Below, in pieces: positions 1-9,699 of a stretch of 64,000 nucleotides of DNA; the first letter of the stretch is position 1; each line of letters starts with the position of its first letter. A model generated the notes under the pieces. That model ran no database searches, was not told the DNA's origin, and saw nothing but the letters and a program-made list of their open reading frames with translations. The position numbers and the translations under genes were made by a program. Origin of the DNA: Conus ventricosus (taxonomy: Eukaryota; Mollusca; Gastropoda; Neogastropoda; Conidae); assembly GCA_018398815.1 (NCBI GenBank), contig CM031628.1:11669277-11733276 (forward strand), written 5' to 3'.

Positions 1-115
1 CTCGAAAATGTTTCCTTAAAAGCATTACACGCAACAAATGATTCCCGATCATTTTCAAGGTCTCTCCGTTACCTTCTTGTTTCATTCTCGCTTCCTTCTG
101 AGCTTCCATTTTAAA
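1..115 (-). pseudogene. Copy A remnant of small Polinton gene (homolog of 12351-12687)
   Basis: The reverse complement matches the first part of the 12351 gene, including its start codon context and the run around GAATCATTT. The gene is cut by the window edge. It lies directly downstream of the integrase remnant, as in copy B. Confidence 0.6.
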
Positions 116-139
116 CTCAAATATATTTACGTACATTAT

Positions 140-1090
140 TAAGAGGCGGAACTGTGTCTGGTGGGATTATCTGCAGTTCTTCTTTCACAAAATCATCTTT
201 GAGGAGCTGGCTGTTTTGTATGTGTCAGTTCTCGTAATAATACACGGGTCGGATTCATTTTTTACAATTTCTTTTTATTTCATATGGACTCAACACTCCC
301 AAACTGGATCCGGTATGCCCTATGCGAGTGTTCCCCTTCTCTTCTTCCCGGTAATAAAGGTACCTTACTTTTAAACCAAAACGTTAAAATTTTGCCGGAT
401 GAAGACTCTACTTCAACATTTATTTTTTTTCTTTGATTCTTGTACTGGTTTTAGTCCTTTAAATTCTTCATTATCCAATGCGTTGCGCGCAAACTGAGGG
501 CGTCATCTGACCCATTCTGTGATGCGAGAATGTCATCACTCTCTGTGATACTGGTAGGAGAAAAGGTCTTTCGGCTAACTGTTTTTGTTAAAGTTTTCAA
601 CTAATGGCCTTTATCTGTGAATCTCCTGGAATGGCCTCTTTAATGGAACTCTATGTTTCAACAATAATTGGATCACTTGCCCTTGATAAATCATTTCCAT
701 CATCGACTGAATCTTGCGAGGATAAGATTACGGCCTCTTGGTAAATCAGTTTCTCGCAAACAGCAACAGCAGAAGTCACTCTTTGTGTAATGGAACCGCC
801 ATCTTTGTATCTGATGCTACGTCAATGACTGAATGGGCGTATTAAATCTTTTTCGACTAATTGTTATCAGAGGGAAAATATAGAAGGTCATTTGATGGGT
901 TCGTTCGGATTGTTGTTCACGAAATTGTGTCTCTGTAATTCGCCTAGGCCGCAGGTAAATAAATTAGCCAATTCGCTTGATTAGATAACCATTCTTTTGC
1001 TGTTTTGTTCACTGACTCCGCTGCTGGCTTAGCCTTTTAATGCTGTGATCCCTTCTTCCAATACTTTGGGTGAAAATAGATTTTGTTCAT
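140..1090 (-). pseudogene. Broken Polinton integrase (copy A)
   Basis: Nucleotide similarity to the copy B integrase runs through the whole interval, from the start codon at 1088-1090 to the end near 140. Short indels and stops destroy the frame throughout and no open stretch of useful length remains. The order relative to neighbours is the same as in copy B, on the opposite strand. Identity rests on alignment to copy B rather than on visible catalytic motifs. Confidence 0.7.
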
Positions 1091-1097
1091 TTTTTAC

Positions 1098-1516
1098 TCA
1101 GCCAATTATAACGCAACACAATACACAACGGTCATACCAAAGACAATAAACCCCCATTCTTTGCATCTTTTGTTTTTCTTGATGGGATTGATCAAAGTCA
1201 CTGAATTTTGGTGGGGGCAATGCTCGATTGGTTTTGCCTGATACAAGATAATAATGTTTTATATGCTTGATCAACATCTTTAATGTGTAAGCTGCAAGCC
1301 CCTGTTTTTTCAGTGTTGGTATTTTAATCAAATCTAACTGCTCAATTCTCTGCTTTTCATAGCGAATCTTGTGCTGCGGCTAGTTGTCTCCACCTTTGTT
1401 ATGTCTTTTTTCTCTATCGCCTTCATCTCGCAGTTTACTAAATGCGTAATACTTCGCACTAAAAGCGAGCGCATTAACCACAGCGCGCGCCCTATCATCA
1501 TTACGAGTTGAAGCAT
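1098..1516 (-). pseudogene. Broken copy of the 135-aa coiled-coil Polinton protein (copy A)
   Basis: The C-terminal half still reads in one frame and shares LPPPKFSDF and KQKMQ with the intact homolog at 10955-11362. The N-terminal half is in another frame (1334-1516), so at least one frameshift separates them. A TTTATAAA-type motif directly precedes the start, as in copy B. Confidence 0.75.
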
Positions 1517-1552
1517 TTTTTTATAAATGTATTTTTTTTTCTACATATTTAT

Positions 1553-1775
1553 ACTGTCTGGGAATTTTTCCTTGCTTGACTAGAAAATCTTTCGTAGCAA
1601 ACGAAGCTGCAATGAACGCAATTAGCTTTGCTGAATCCTCAAAGTCTATTTGCCAAATCTGCGGGTTTAATTCTTGAACTAAGCTTTTACCAAGCATTGA
1701 TTATCCCTACACTTAGACCTCCAATAACAGGCAGAAGGGTATACAAGGTTGCAACAGTTTTTTCGTGCACATTTT
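1553..1775 (-). pseudogene. Broken copy of the 76-aa membrane protein (copy A)
   Basis: The reverse complement aligns to 10702-10932 over its length, including the segment corresponding to the C-terminal FVKQGIIPDS region. Several indels break the frame. Its position between the 135-aa homolog and the opposite-strand gene matches copy B. Confidence 0.65.
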
Positions 1776-1805
1776 AGAAAATAAAATCATTAAATAATAA
1801 AAAAC

Positions 1806-2460
1806 AATGAACAGTGATGGATCTACTACAGCTACAAAGGCAGCCTAAACTTCTGGACTTATGACTGACCAAGTTGATGGCCAAGCGTTATGCCCCAAAA
1901 GGAGAAGGTTGTATACTTTGGCGGCGTGTGGAAAAACAAAACATTCCTCGAACTGAATTCAGCATTGAACAATTCAACAGATGTCGCCGCAAGACTTTTT
2001 AAAGTATCATAACCGGTATGAAGCGCAGCTGGGGTCTAGATGGTGAAAAGTGTGGGCCAACGTTCTTAGTTGTACACTAAAATAGTCGTAGATGTGCTCC
2101 CATTGATTCCAGAACAAGATCTATACGTTGATTAAACGCAAGATCCATTTAACAATGTCATTAGAGTCTCTAGATGTCATTTATACTGATTAGATATGGA
2201 CATTGTTATCGCCATTAATCATGGAATCATATCTTTTAATCATATAGATTTATTTCCCTTCAAAAGGGACCGATCCAGAAAATCACAGAATCAGAAACAC
2301 TGAATCAGGTGGAGAAAGTAACCAAGCCAGAAAATCAGCAGAAAACACTGAATCTGTGGAAGACCAGTGAAAAGTCATCCTCATCCTGGCGTGTAAAAGC
2401 AGGAAGAAAATGTAGCAAGAGTTGGAACAACAAAAAAAAATAATGTTACAGAATATAACT
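1806..2460 (+). pseudogene. Broken copy of the 9992-10665 gene (copy A)
   Basis: It begins with an ATG matching the start at 10665 and follows that gene to its basic tail, including the tandem CTGAATCAGGTGGAGAAAGT motif. Frameshifts and stops are frequent. Because both copies keep the whole length, the fragments in copy B are better read as one interrupted gene region than as unrelated ORFs. Confidence 0.65.
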
Positions 2461-2499
2461 CTAAAGAAAACATAACAACCGCCAACGCCAGAACACAGT

Positions 2500-2780
2500 T
2501 GATTCAATGCAGCAATTAAAACTCCATGTAATTCAAGCTCTACAGCACCAAAGCCTTCAAGGATAATGAACTTAAAAACTGTGTGCCATTTTTGGCGCCC
2601 TTGCTGTGTGGTGGGGCGGTTATTACGGTTTATAAAATATATAAACAATGCAGCCAAAACAAAAAAGCAATCAAAAAAATCTGAACCGCAAATACACATA
2701 AACAACAGCACCCAGCACCCAATAACAAAAGATCAATTTTTGATCCATTTCAAGATGAATAATATTTTAAGAACTTAAAA
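2500..2780 (+). pseudogene. Broken copy of the single-span membrane protein (copy A)
   Basis: It aligns with the copy B gene at 9700-9975. The glycine/alanine-rich membrane segment and the lysine/serine-rich stretch after it remain recognisable, but the frame changes within the membrane segment. Confidence 0.65.
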
Positions 2781-2817
2781 TTAATTTTTTTTATAAAATA
2801 GATCAGGGCGTATTATA

Positions 2818-3040
2818 AAATGAATAAAAGTCAATAAATAAAGACATGGAAGTCCTATAAAGACATTTCATAGACCAGAATTGTAATCAATGCGGTTGCT
2901 TAGGATGTAAGAACTTCATTAAGCATCCTATGCAGAGAGAACGCTGAGCAAGACATCCTCAAACGATGACAGACGTGTTTTGATGGCTGTGTGTGTACTA
3001 TATTAAGACATCTACTATTTAAGAAAAAAACATAGTATTG
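2818..3040 (+). pseudogene. Broken copy of the Cys-cluster small protein (copy A)
   Basis: It aligns with the copy B gene at 9422-9655. The segment encoding the CNQCGCLG cluster is preserved at about 2880-2910, but the start codon is lost (ATCAGG where copy B has ATCATG) and indels follow. Confidence 0.65.
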
Positions 3041-3069
3041 TATTTTTTTGATAATTATAAGATACTTGA

Positions 3070-3245
3070 ATAAGAACCCTTGTTGTACTTAAAGGATGAC
3101 TTATGTATGATCATGAGGTGGACTTAATCAAGGAACTTAATCAAGAACTTATTAAGAACTTGAAGTAACTTAATAAAAACTTAATTAAGAACTTGGGTGA
3201 CTTAATTAAAAACATAATTAAGAACTAGGGGTGACTTGGGGTGGA
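3070..3245. repeat. AAGT-type minisatellite in copy A
   Basis: Degenerate short units of the form CTTAATTAAGAACTT repeat across this stretch. The reverse complement matches the style and position of the repeat at 9165-9415 in copy B, immediately beyond the Cys-cluster gene. Confidence 0.8.
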
Positions 3246-5360
3246 GTGTGTTGTGGTGTACACAGAGCTGTTATAGTATGTACATGAGTATAACACCACT
3301 TGGTGCAGAGACAGTCTTGCGTTTGTGATGCATTGGCTCTTTTGGTGGCAAGTTCCAAGCCGCCACCAAGTGCATTTAACTTCCTTCTCGCACAAAAAAA
3401 AAGTTTATACCACACCCCTCCTCTTTTTTCATCACTTGGGACTGGCATGGCAGAGTTATGTTTTTTGTTTTTTTTAAAGTAAAATACTGCTTTGGCAGAG
3501 CTTTTATAAAAAGAGCCTGTGAATAAAACAAAAAAACACCCGGCGCCTGCCTAAAAAGGCACCTAAAAGTTTGTTAACAGGGCGTAGAAGCAGGACGTTG
3601 AAGCATGAAGCGTAGACGCAAAAGCGACGAAGCACAAAAAAAAAGTCTAATCTCACGGCTGATAACCTTTGACCGCTCTAGGGTGGAGCCGCTGAAGAAA
3701 CGTCTGCCACTGTGACCTTGACCGCCTCAAGGGTGGAGCGCTGAAGAAACGGCTGCCCACTGTGACCTATAAACCGCTCTATGGTGGAGCGCAGGTTTCT
3801 CTCACTGCTGCGGACTTGAGAGGAGTTGTTTGAGTTGTATTGGGCTCTTGAGGGAGTATCCAATAAATTTCTAATCTCCTCACCTGCATGAAAACATAAA
3901 TTCAAAATCCATCCACATAGCCGTAGACTTTCTATGAAAGAAAGACAAACTGAAGAATATCCCTTTAATTAAGCATATGGATTCACAAACGACAATCTCT
4001 CTTATTTTGGCAGAAAATGAAGGGGATAATCCCTACATTGCTCTTTCAACGCACTTACATCCCATTTTTGCGGTATGCGCCTCCACTGTCCTTTTTCTTG
4101 GGAAAAGGAGGCTTGAAGGTCTGTTCTAAAAGCCACCATATTCAAGTTATAATCACAATGTTGTAGCTTCCTCCTTTGAACTGTCTATACCCTCCATCAT
4201 TTATCAATAGCAACACGCAATAGACGTTTTTTCCTCTGCTCCAAAAAACGAAAACTTCTTTCCTAACTGTCAATCCCCCCCAACAACAACCACTATAGTT
4301 TTCAAGAAATGGATTGGCGTTCTTCTGGTGACATCTTTTGGTTTTTTTCTAGCTCTCCATACAATTCAGATAGCTTTTCTTTTTGGAGCCTAGGGAGGCA
4401 GGATAGTTTTCTTACTTGATTATGGGCCTGCCGCTCTCACTCTTCCAATCACTAACAAATATGTAGCATGGTACTCAACATGCTCGTCAGTAATGTCAGC
4501 TAAGCAATCTCCCACTGTCCTTTGTTCTGCCATGATCAAATGACTATATACACAAACCAACCTGCACAAAAACCTGGTAAAATATTTCTCAACTACAACA
4601 CACACACCTTCACGCCGCCAATTAAAATGACAATACAAACGGTCTTTCTAACGTGGCGGCCACAAAGTGGGATTGACACGTGGACATCAAGAACATATCG
4701 CTAACGCGCCGCCAGGTGTGCTTTATTGATTTTTTGGTCGCAGTTATATGTAAGGCATGCCTTACAAACACCTTTTTTTTCACATGAAAAACAAACACCG
4801 CGTCTTTCCACCACATCCCAGTAACGCGTGATGAATTGTTTTGCTTCTGCCGACTTTCAAACAATGCAGCGAGCGCCATTATTGTTTAGATAAGGAACCA
4901 TCTCATCGATTAGCCAAACACGTATTAAAACTGGCTTGTATCTTGTCACTATTATTGCCTTCAACGTTTTCATTTCCTTGGAACCAACAAACCTTTAACA
5001 TACACAATTCTGTCTTCAGTAAACCGGTTTATATAGAATAACACACCCACAGCACAGTAAACCGTCCTCCGTCCACAGTCATGAAAGAATTTGTGGGTTA
5101 ACCTAGTCAGGTGAGGCGCCCGTGACGTGCAGAGCAGGGTCGTTAACACCCGTGTCCCTGACAGAGGTTGACAGTAACTGAAAAGAGAGCCGACCTCTTC
5201 CAAGTTCAGCCGTGGGAACGGAGTGAAGGGTTTTAGAAGGCTGATGTCATATGTTGCAATGGTGCAGCTGGGCTGGAGGAAGTGGGGTCAAGAGGAGGGG
5301 AGAAGAGGGGGGAGGAGGTGTGGCAGTATTGATTTTTTGGTTTGACAGTTTGTTTGCAGA
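3246..5360. other. Divergent left arm of copy A, no recognisable gene
   Basis: No ORF here gives a family I know. Near 3680-3800 a motif of the type GTGGAGCGCTGAAGAAACG recurs three times at about 50-60 bp spacing and loosely resembles the 90-bp repeat of copy B (GTGGAGTTGCGAAGAAACG at 8851), but in the same rather than inverted orientation. A minus-strand reading frame from about 4536 (begins MAEQRTVGDCLADITDEHVE) looks protein-like for about 37 residues and then breaks. I cannot assign it. Confidence 0.35.
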
Positions 5361-5369
5361 ATAAATAGT

Positions 5370-5413
5370 GTGCCTGTGTGCCTGTGTGTGTGTGTGTGTG
5401 TGTGCGTCTGTTT

Positions 5414-5485
<72 letters not shown>

Positions 5486-5500
5486 AAGTGTGTGTGTGCG

Positions 5501-5552
<52 letters not shown>

Positions 5553-5626
5553 TGTGTGTGTGTTGTGTGTATGTGAGTGTGTATGTGTGCGCGCGCGCGC
5601 GTTTGTGTGTGTGTGTGTGTCTCTGT

Positions 5627-5689
<63 letters not shown>

Positions 5690-5696
5690 TGTGTCT
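5370..5696. repeat. (GT)n microsatellite
   Basis: More than 300 bp of near-continuous GT with short interruptions (AG run at 5466-5485, GCGCGC near 5589). ORFs across it on either strand are repeat artefacts. Confidence 0.97.
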
Positions 5697-5796
5697 CTGA
5701 CAGTCAGTAAAAGAATGTTGCGGGTTAGTACTGCCTGCCACAAACCCCAAGCCCTCTAATTAGGGTTGTTCGCACAGTGTCTCAGCCAAGTCTTAG

Positions 5797-6079
5797 TTTG
5801 ATGACCGTCTGCGCAAAAATGATGTTATTGAAAATGACTGTATGCGCGAAAATGATTAGGAAAACATAGGATTAAGCAAAAACTGAAATCTGAAAAGTTT
5901 AGTAAATTAGTTTTCAAAACGGATAACCCTACACAGTATGTCTGTTTGTAGATAATCGTTATTTTTTGGTTATTGAAGTCTTACTTGTCAGAGAACAGGA
6001 AAAGGGGCATTCTAGGTCGCCCTAGCCCGAACCTAGGTGAGGGCTAGGGTGAGTTAGAATGCCCCTTTTCCTGTTCTCT
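5797..6079. repeat. Terminal inverted repeat of copy A carrying an ATPase gene tail
   Basis: Bases 5797-5955 match the last part of the packaging ATPase gene of copy B (22605-22744), including a frame ending at a TAG at 5949-5951. Bases 5945-5990 match both terminal repeats of copy B, and 5991-6079 form a long hairpin ending in GTTCTCT. The terminal repeat of copy A therefore seems longer than that of copy B and includes the ATPase tail. The alternative is that this is the right end of a third, plus-strand Polinton fragment. Confidence 0.65.
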
Positions 6080-6429
6080 ACCTCAGATGGGTACCCTTCA
6101 AAATTAAGACAGAAGGGACAGTGAGTCCCACGATTTTTGACGTTAACATACTTTTTAGTGATTTATACACCCTAAAGCACACCAAAAATACATACGACAA
6201 ATTCATAAGGGGGGAGGGGGGGTGAAAGGTGGACCGTTTCTCCTGGCCGAGCAGCATATCCAAAGAACTGTCATCAAGGCGGTGACTGCGTACGTGCGCG
6301 CTGTGAACGGGTTACTTGATTGCGGCTAAAGCATTGCGCCAATGTGGTGGCTTTCTCGGGTCACGTTTCGCGTAAGATTTTGCTGTACAGACGCAGTGGC
6401 ATCAGACTACATGTAAACAAACAGTTTTT
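6080..6429. other. Flank between copy A and the DIRS remnant
   Basis: Starts right after the copy A tip (ACCTCAGATGGG). No domain is recognisable. It may be degenerate DIRS reverse transcriptase sequence, because recognisable RT thumb sequence begins right after it. Confidence 0.3.
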
Positions 6430-7257
6430 GCGGATCTGTGATGAACAAGTCCCAATCACAGACCAGCTTAGCTTTGAAGAGGAATAGAGGTGACTTTGAC
6501 CAACTCCAACTCATGCAGTGGTTTAAAGAGAGTAAAGAGGAACTTAAATGGTGGGTTTTAAATGTGACAGAAACACAGAATGACATTTGCAGTACTGGAC
6601 CAGATATAAGTGTCTTCACTGATGCTAGTGGCACAGGCTGGGGGTTTGAGTGTGAAAGTACAGGCTGAGGTGGACAATTGTTGCCGTATGAAAGGGTTTT
6701 TCACATTAATTATTTAGAATTGAAAGCTGTGTTACTTGCTTTGCAGTAATTTTAGGGAAAGCTGCAACACAAACATGTCTGGATGATGATGGACAATACA
6801 ACAGCAGTCAGCTGGGAACAAGTCATTCAGACGCTTGTAATGACATCCCATTTACAATGTGGTCATGGTGTATTTCTAAGAATATCTGGATCAGTGAAGC
6901 ACACATTCCAGGAAAGTCGAAGAGCTTAGCTGACGAGGTGTCCAAACGTCAGAACACTGACGCAGAGAAAAAATTTGATTGGCAGGCTCTGCCGTCTGCC
7001 TTCCACCAGCTTAGAGCTTCTCCAGAAATTGACCTCTTTGCTTCCAGATTGAAGTTTCAAATGCGGCGATGTATTTCGTACTGGCTGAATCCAGAAGCTG
7101 AAGCGGTTGATGCGTTTTCCATCTCTTTGGAGCATTTACAGTGGTCTGCATTTCCACCGTTCAGCATCAAAGAACGGGTGCTGCAGAAGATCCAGGGAAA
7201 TCATGCAGAGGTTATAGTTGTGGTATCTAACAGGCCGACACAACCGTGGTTCACTGT
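6430..7257 (+). pseudogene. DIRS-type retrotransposon RT thumb/RNase H, interrupted by copy B
   Basis: Three open stretches with frame changes give an RT-thumb-like segment (RNRGDFD then EELKWW), the RNase H motif FTDASGTGWG near 6614-6646, a HINYLELKAVLLALQ helix after a frameshift, and the C-terminal block with EIDLFASR, AVDAFS and AFPPFS typical of DIRS/PAT/Ngaro elements. The block stops at PTQPWFT, exactly where the Polinton begins. Its continuation resumes at 22866 after one copy of the target duplication. The N-terminal RT fingers/palm are not seen, and a stop after GWGFECESTG plus indels make it dead. Confidence 0.8.
7253..7257. repeat. Left target-site duplication of copy B (ACTGT)
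   Basis: ACTGT directly precedes the AGAGAAC tip and recurs at 22866-22870 directly after the other tip. Polintons usually make 6-bp duplications, so 5 bp is slightly unusual (the sixth base differs: C on the left, T on the right). Confidence 0.8.
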
Positions 7258-7395
7258 AGAGAACGGAGAAATGCAGGTTCTAGCTCACCCGGTCTCAACC
7301 AGTTTCGACCGGGCGACTCTAGAACCTGCATTTCTCCGTTCTCTGACAAGTAAGACTTCAATAACCAAAAAAATAACGATTATCTACAAACTTTT
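7258..7395. repeat. Left terminal inverted repeat of copy B, with terminal hairpin
   Basis: The outer 86 bp fold on themselves: 7258-7283 pairs with the segment ending near 7345, then an inner stem CCCGGTC/GACCGGG closes a roughly 12-base loop. The inner part (TGACAAGTAAGACTTCAATA onward) ends at CTACAAAC, the complement of the ATPase stop region in the right repeat. It nearly matches the reverse complement of 22737-22865. Confidence 0.92.
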
Positions 7396-7398
7396 CAG

Positions 7399-7486
7399 AG
7401 AGTAACGTAGGGGAAAGCAGCAGGGGCTGAACACATCCCCATAGAGTAACGTAGGGAAAAGCATTAGTCGCTGAACGCACCCCGTA
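7399..7486. repeat. Two 44-bp tandem units inside left arm
   Basis: AGAGTAACGTAGGG begins at 7399 and again at 7443, each followed by GAAAAGCA...GCTGAAC...CCCC-like sequence. It adjoins the terminal repeat. The following 7487-7850 shows no gene. Confidence 0.7.
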
Positions 7487-7850
7487 CACAAACGGTGTAG
7501 GCAGGTAAGCCTTTAATTGCTAATTGTTGACCTGCCTAAGGAATCCGCACTATCAGAATACTGCAGAGACCCACCATTAGGTTGAAACCTGATCACTTAA
7601 TTTATGCTAGGCCTTACGACCGGCGCAGACAAGAGGGCTTCGTTTACACAGAGCACAGCACACAGTCAATTAGTTGTCAATGACGACAACACCCAAACAA
7701 TGCTACATACTTTCTTCACGCCTATGCTGACAGTATGTGCCTTGTTATTTCTCTGTTGGTGTGTGTACGTTTGGGTGCGTTAACTATACTGGTAAACAAA
7801 CGTGAGTTAAATGGTAAATAAATATTCGAGAGAAAAGATAATCTTACCTG

Positions 7851-8654
7851 TTATTTCCATTCTTCAGCGCGAGCAGGGTTATTCACTTCCAAGTCGGCTT
7901 CAAGGCAGGATTCTCTCGAAGTGCAGATTTTATTTTGGCGGTTAAAGAGATGGCTTCTGAAACTGTTATTGATAGTTTTGAAAGTTGCTTGTACTTTCCA
8001 AACAGGCGTGTAGTTTCTCCTCAGTTTATTTATCCACCCGAGAGAATGCTGCAAGTGGGATTCTACAAAGTTACAAAAATTTCTTCTGTTCAATTCACAC
8101 AGCCTTTCTAACCACTTGCCATATGCTAGATAGCTTCTTAGATTTTGATTTTCCTTCAATTCAAGGTATTGTTTGACTTGTGGTGATGATTGTTTCTACT
8201 TCTTCAACAGTTTTGCTTTCATCATACTCTGGAATTGTATTCAGTGTGTTTTCAACTAACAGCCTGTCTTCAACCTTCGAAAATCTTAGTTTTTCTAACA
8301 GATTTTTTCCTGATAAGTGTATAAGCTTTTCACGTTTTCTTTTCCTTCTTGTCTGAAAGACAGCAGCAGGTTGCTTTGGTAACTGATTTTTATGTTCCTT
8401 GTTGTAACGTTCCGCCTCTTTAATTCCTCTTCGCTTCAAAACAGATTGCACTTCTTTCCAATGTTGTTGAATAGCGGCATAATAGTTAAGGTGCTGTTGA
8501 ATTCTATTGTTGTATTCGTCTATAGGTTCACCAGCGGCTTCATTTTCATCATCACTGATCACAATTCTTTCTATTTCTTGGCTAAGTCCTGTTGATTGCT
8601 CTGATTTTATTTCTTAAGTAAGTCAGACTCCTGGGAACTCCCGGGTTCACTCAT
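7851..8654 (-). pseudogene. Left-arm gene of copy B, unknown function, two frameshifts
   Basis: I do not recognise the family. Three open segments on the minus strand are linked by frameshifts: the first starts at ATG 8652-8654 (MSEPGSSQESD...), the second spans 8161-8562 and the third 7851-8159. The middle part is rich in charge and helix formers (IQQHWKEVQSVLKRRGIKEAERYNKEHK) and has a basic RRKRKREK patch that could bind nucleic acid. The last part contains several Trp/Arg/Asn-rich stretches. Total length would be about 265 residues. It is the only sizeable gene left of the repeats and points toward the left end. No counterpart is visible in copy A. A terminal or DNA-binding protein is possible, but this is only a guess from position. 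Confidence 0.5.
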
Positions 8655-8760
8655 CTTTTGATTCCATTTAATTGTACACTTTCTATAACAATTTGTAGAC
8701 ACAAAAACTTAACCACCTTCTCCCCACTCGATCAGAGAACACACTGTGCGGCCAAACTTG
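8655..8760. other. Upstream region of left-arm gene
   Basis: Short noncoding stretch between the left-arm gene start and the 90-bp tandem repeat. No clear site was seen. Confidence 0.3.
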
Positions 8761-8940
8761 GTTGGAGTCGCGAAGAAACGTTCATTGGCCGCACTCCAAA
8801 ACCGCTCTTGAAGGAGCAACTTTGGCATTAAGCCAAGCGACCCAGGCAGAGTGGAGTTGCGAAGAAACGTTAATTGGCCGCACTCCAAAACCGCTCTTCA
8901 AGGAGCAACTTTGGCATTAACCCAAGCGACCCCGGCAGAG
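8761..8940. repeat. 90-bp tandem duplication
   Basis: Unit 1 (8761-8850) and unit 2 (8851-8940) share CGAAGAAACGTT, ATTGGCCGCACTCC, AAAACCGCTCTT and GGAGCAACTTTGGCATTAA. A partial preceding unit may begin near 8740. Differences are a few point changes. Confidence 0.9.
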
Positions 8941-9009
8941 GTGGCACACACCAACAGAGAAAATAACAAGCCGCATACTATCAACATAGGCCGAAGGAAA
9001 ACATGAAAT

Positions 9010-9155
9010 AATCAAAGGTGCGCGCACACACGCATGCACACCCCCCACCCCACCCGCCCCCACCCCACGCATGCACACCCCCCACCCCACCCGCCCCCAC
9101 CCCACGCATGCACACCCCCACCCCACCCCGCCCGCCCCACCCCACGCATGCACAC
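9010..9155. repeat. C-rich minisatellite, about 39-bp unit
   Basis: CACGCATGCACACC followed by C-rich (ACCCC)n blocks occurs about four times. The ORFs across it are repeat artefacts. Confidence 0.9.
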
Positions 9156-9164
9156 ACTCAAGTC

Positions 9165-9415
9165 ACTTTTAAGTTCTTAACTGAAGTTACCCCAAGTCAC
9201 TTCTAAGTCATCCTCAAGTTCTTACTCAAGTCATTCTCAAGTTGTTCTCAAGTCATCCATAAGTCATCCCCAAGTCACCCCAAGTCACTTCTAAGTTCTT
9301 AACTGAAGTCGTCCTCAAGTCATCCTCAAGTTCTTACTCAAGTTAACCTAAGATCATAACTAAGTCATCCTCTAAGTACAACCAAGTTCTTATTCAAGTT
9401 ATCTTGTCAAAAAAA
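9165..9415. repeat. AAGT-type minisatellite in copy B
   Basis: Degenerate units AAGTCATCCTC, AAGTTCTTACTC and AAGTCACTTCT recur about 20 times. It is the counterpart of 3070-3245 in copy A and marks the boundary between the left arm and the small-gene cluster. Such repeats are common in Polinton terminal regions. Confidence 0.85.
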
Positions 9416-9421
9416 TACAAT

Positions 9422-9655
9422 CTATGTTTTTGTCTTAAACAGCAGATGTCTAATATAGTACACACACGCCTCAAAAAACGCGTCATCACTGAGAATATCT
9501 TGCTTGGCGTTCTCTGCGCGAGATCGGTTAGCATAGATCTTAATGAAGTTCTTACATCCTAAGCAACCGCATTGATTACAATTCTGGTCTATGGAAATGT
9601 CTTTTATAGACTCCATGTCTTTATTTATTGACTTTATCATTTTATAATACGCCAT
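9422..9655 (-). CDS. Small Cys-cluster protein, 77 aa
   Basis: It is intact from ATG 9655 to TAA. A CNQCGCLGC cluster around residues 26-34 (C-x2-C-x-C-x2-C) suggests metal binding or disulfides. The rest is charged and helical, with no signal peptide. Copy A keeps the gene in decayed form, which supports a real gene rather than a chance ORF. An AATAAAAATAGATC element precedes the start (TTTATAAAATAGATC in copy A), like other genes of the element. Function is unknown. Confidence 0.65.
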   Translation of the reverse strand: MAYYKMIKSINKDMESIKDISIDQNCNQCGCLGCKNFIKIYANRSRAENAKQDILSDDAFFEACVYYIRHLLFKTKT

Positions 9656-9699
9656 GATCTATTTTTATTAAAAAAATTTAAAATTAAGTTCTTAAAATA

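Larger units (their letters stand above)
1..6079 (-). mobile_element. Polinton/Maverick copy A, inverted, cut by window edge
   Basis: Bases 1 to about 3245 are a decayed reverse complement of about 9170-12465 in copy B: the same small genes occur in the same order and opposite orientation, then the integrase, then the edge of the window. The right boundary at 6079 is set by a terminal hairpin and AGAGAAC tip like those of copy B. Between 3245 and 5797 I find no clear match to copy B's left arm, so this arm is divergent or replaced. The rest of the element (PolB, capsid genes, ATPase) would lie left of base 1. Every gene seen is broken. That 1-3245 and 5797-6079 are one element is inference from orientation and spacing. 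Confidence 0.75.

Noticed and set aside
5247..5759. Long His/Thr and Cys/Val repeat ORFs on both strands
   Set aside because: They are translations of a GT microsatellite in every frame.
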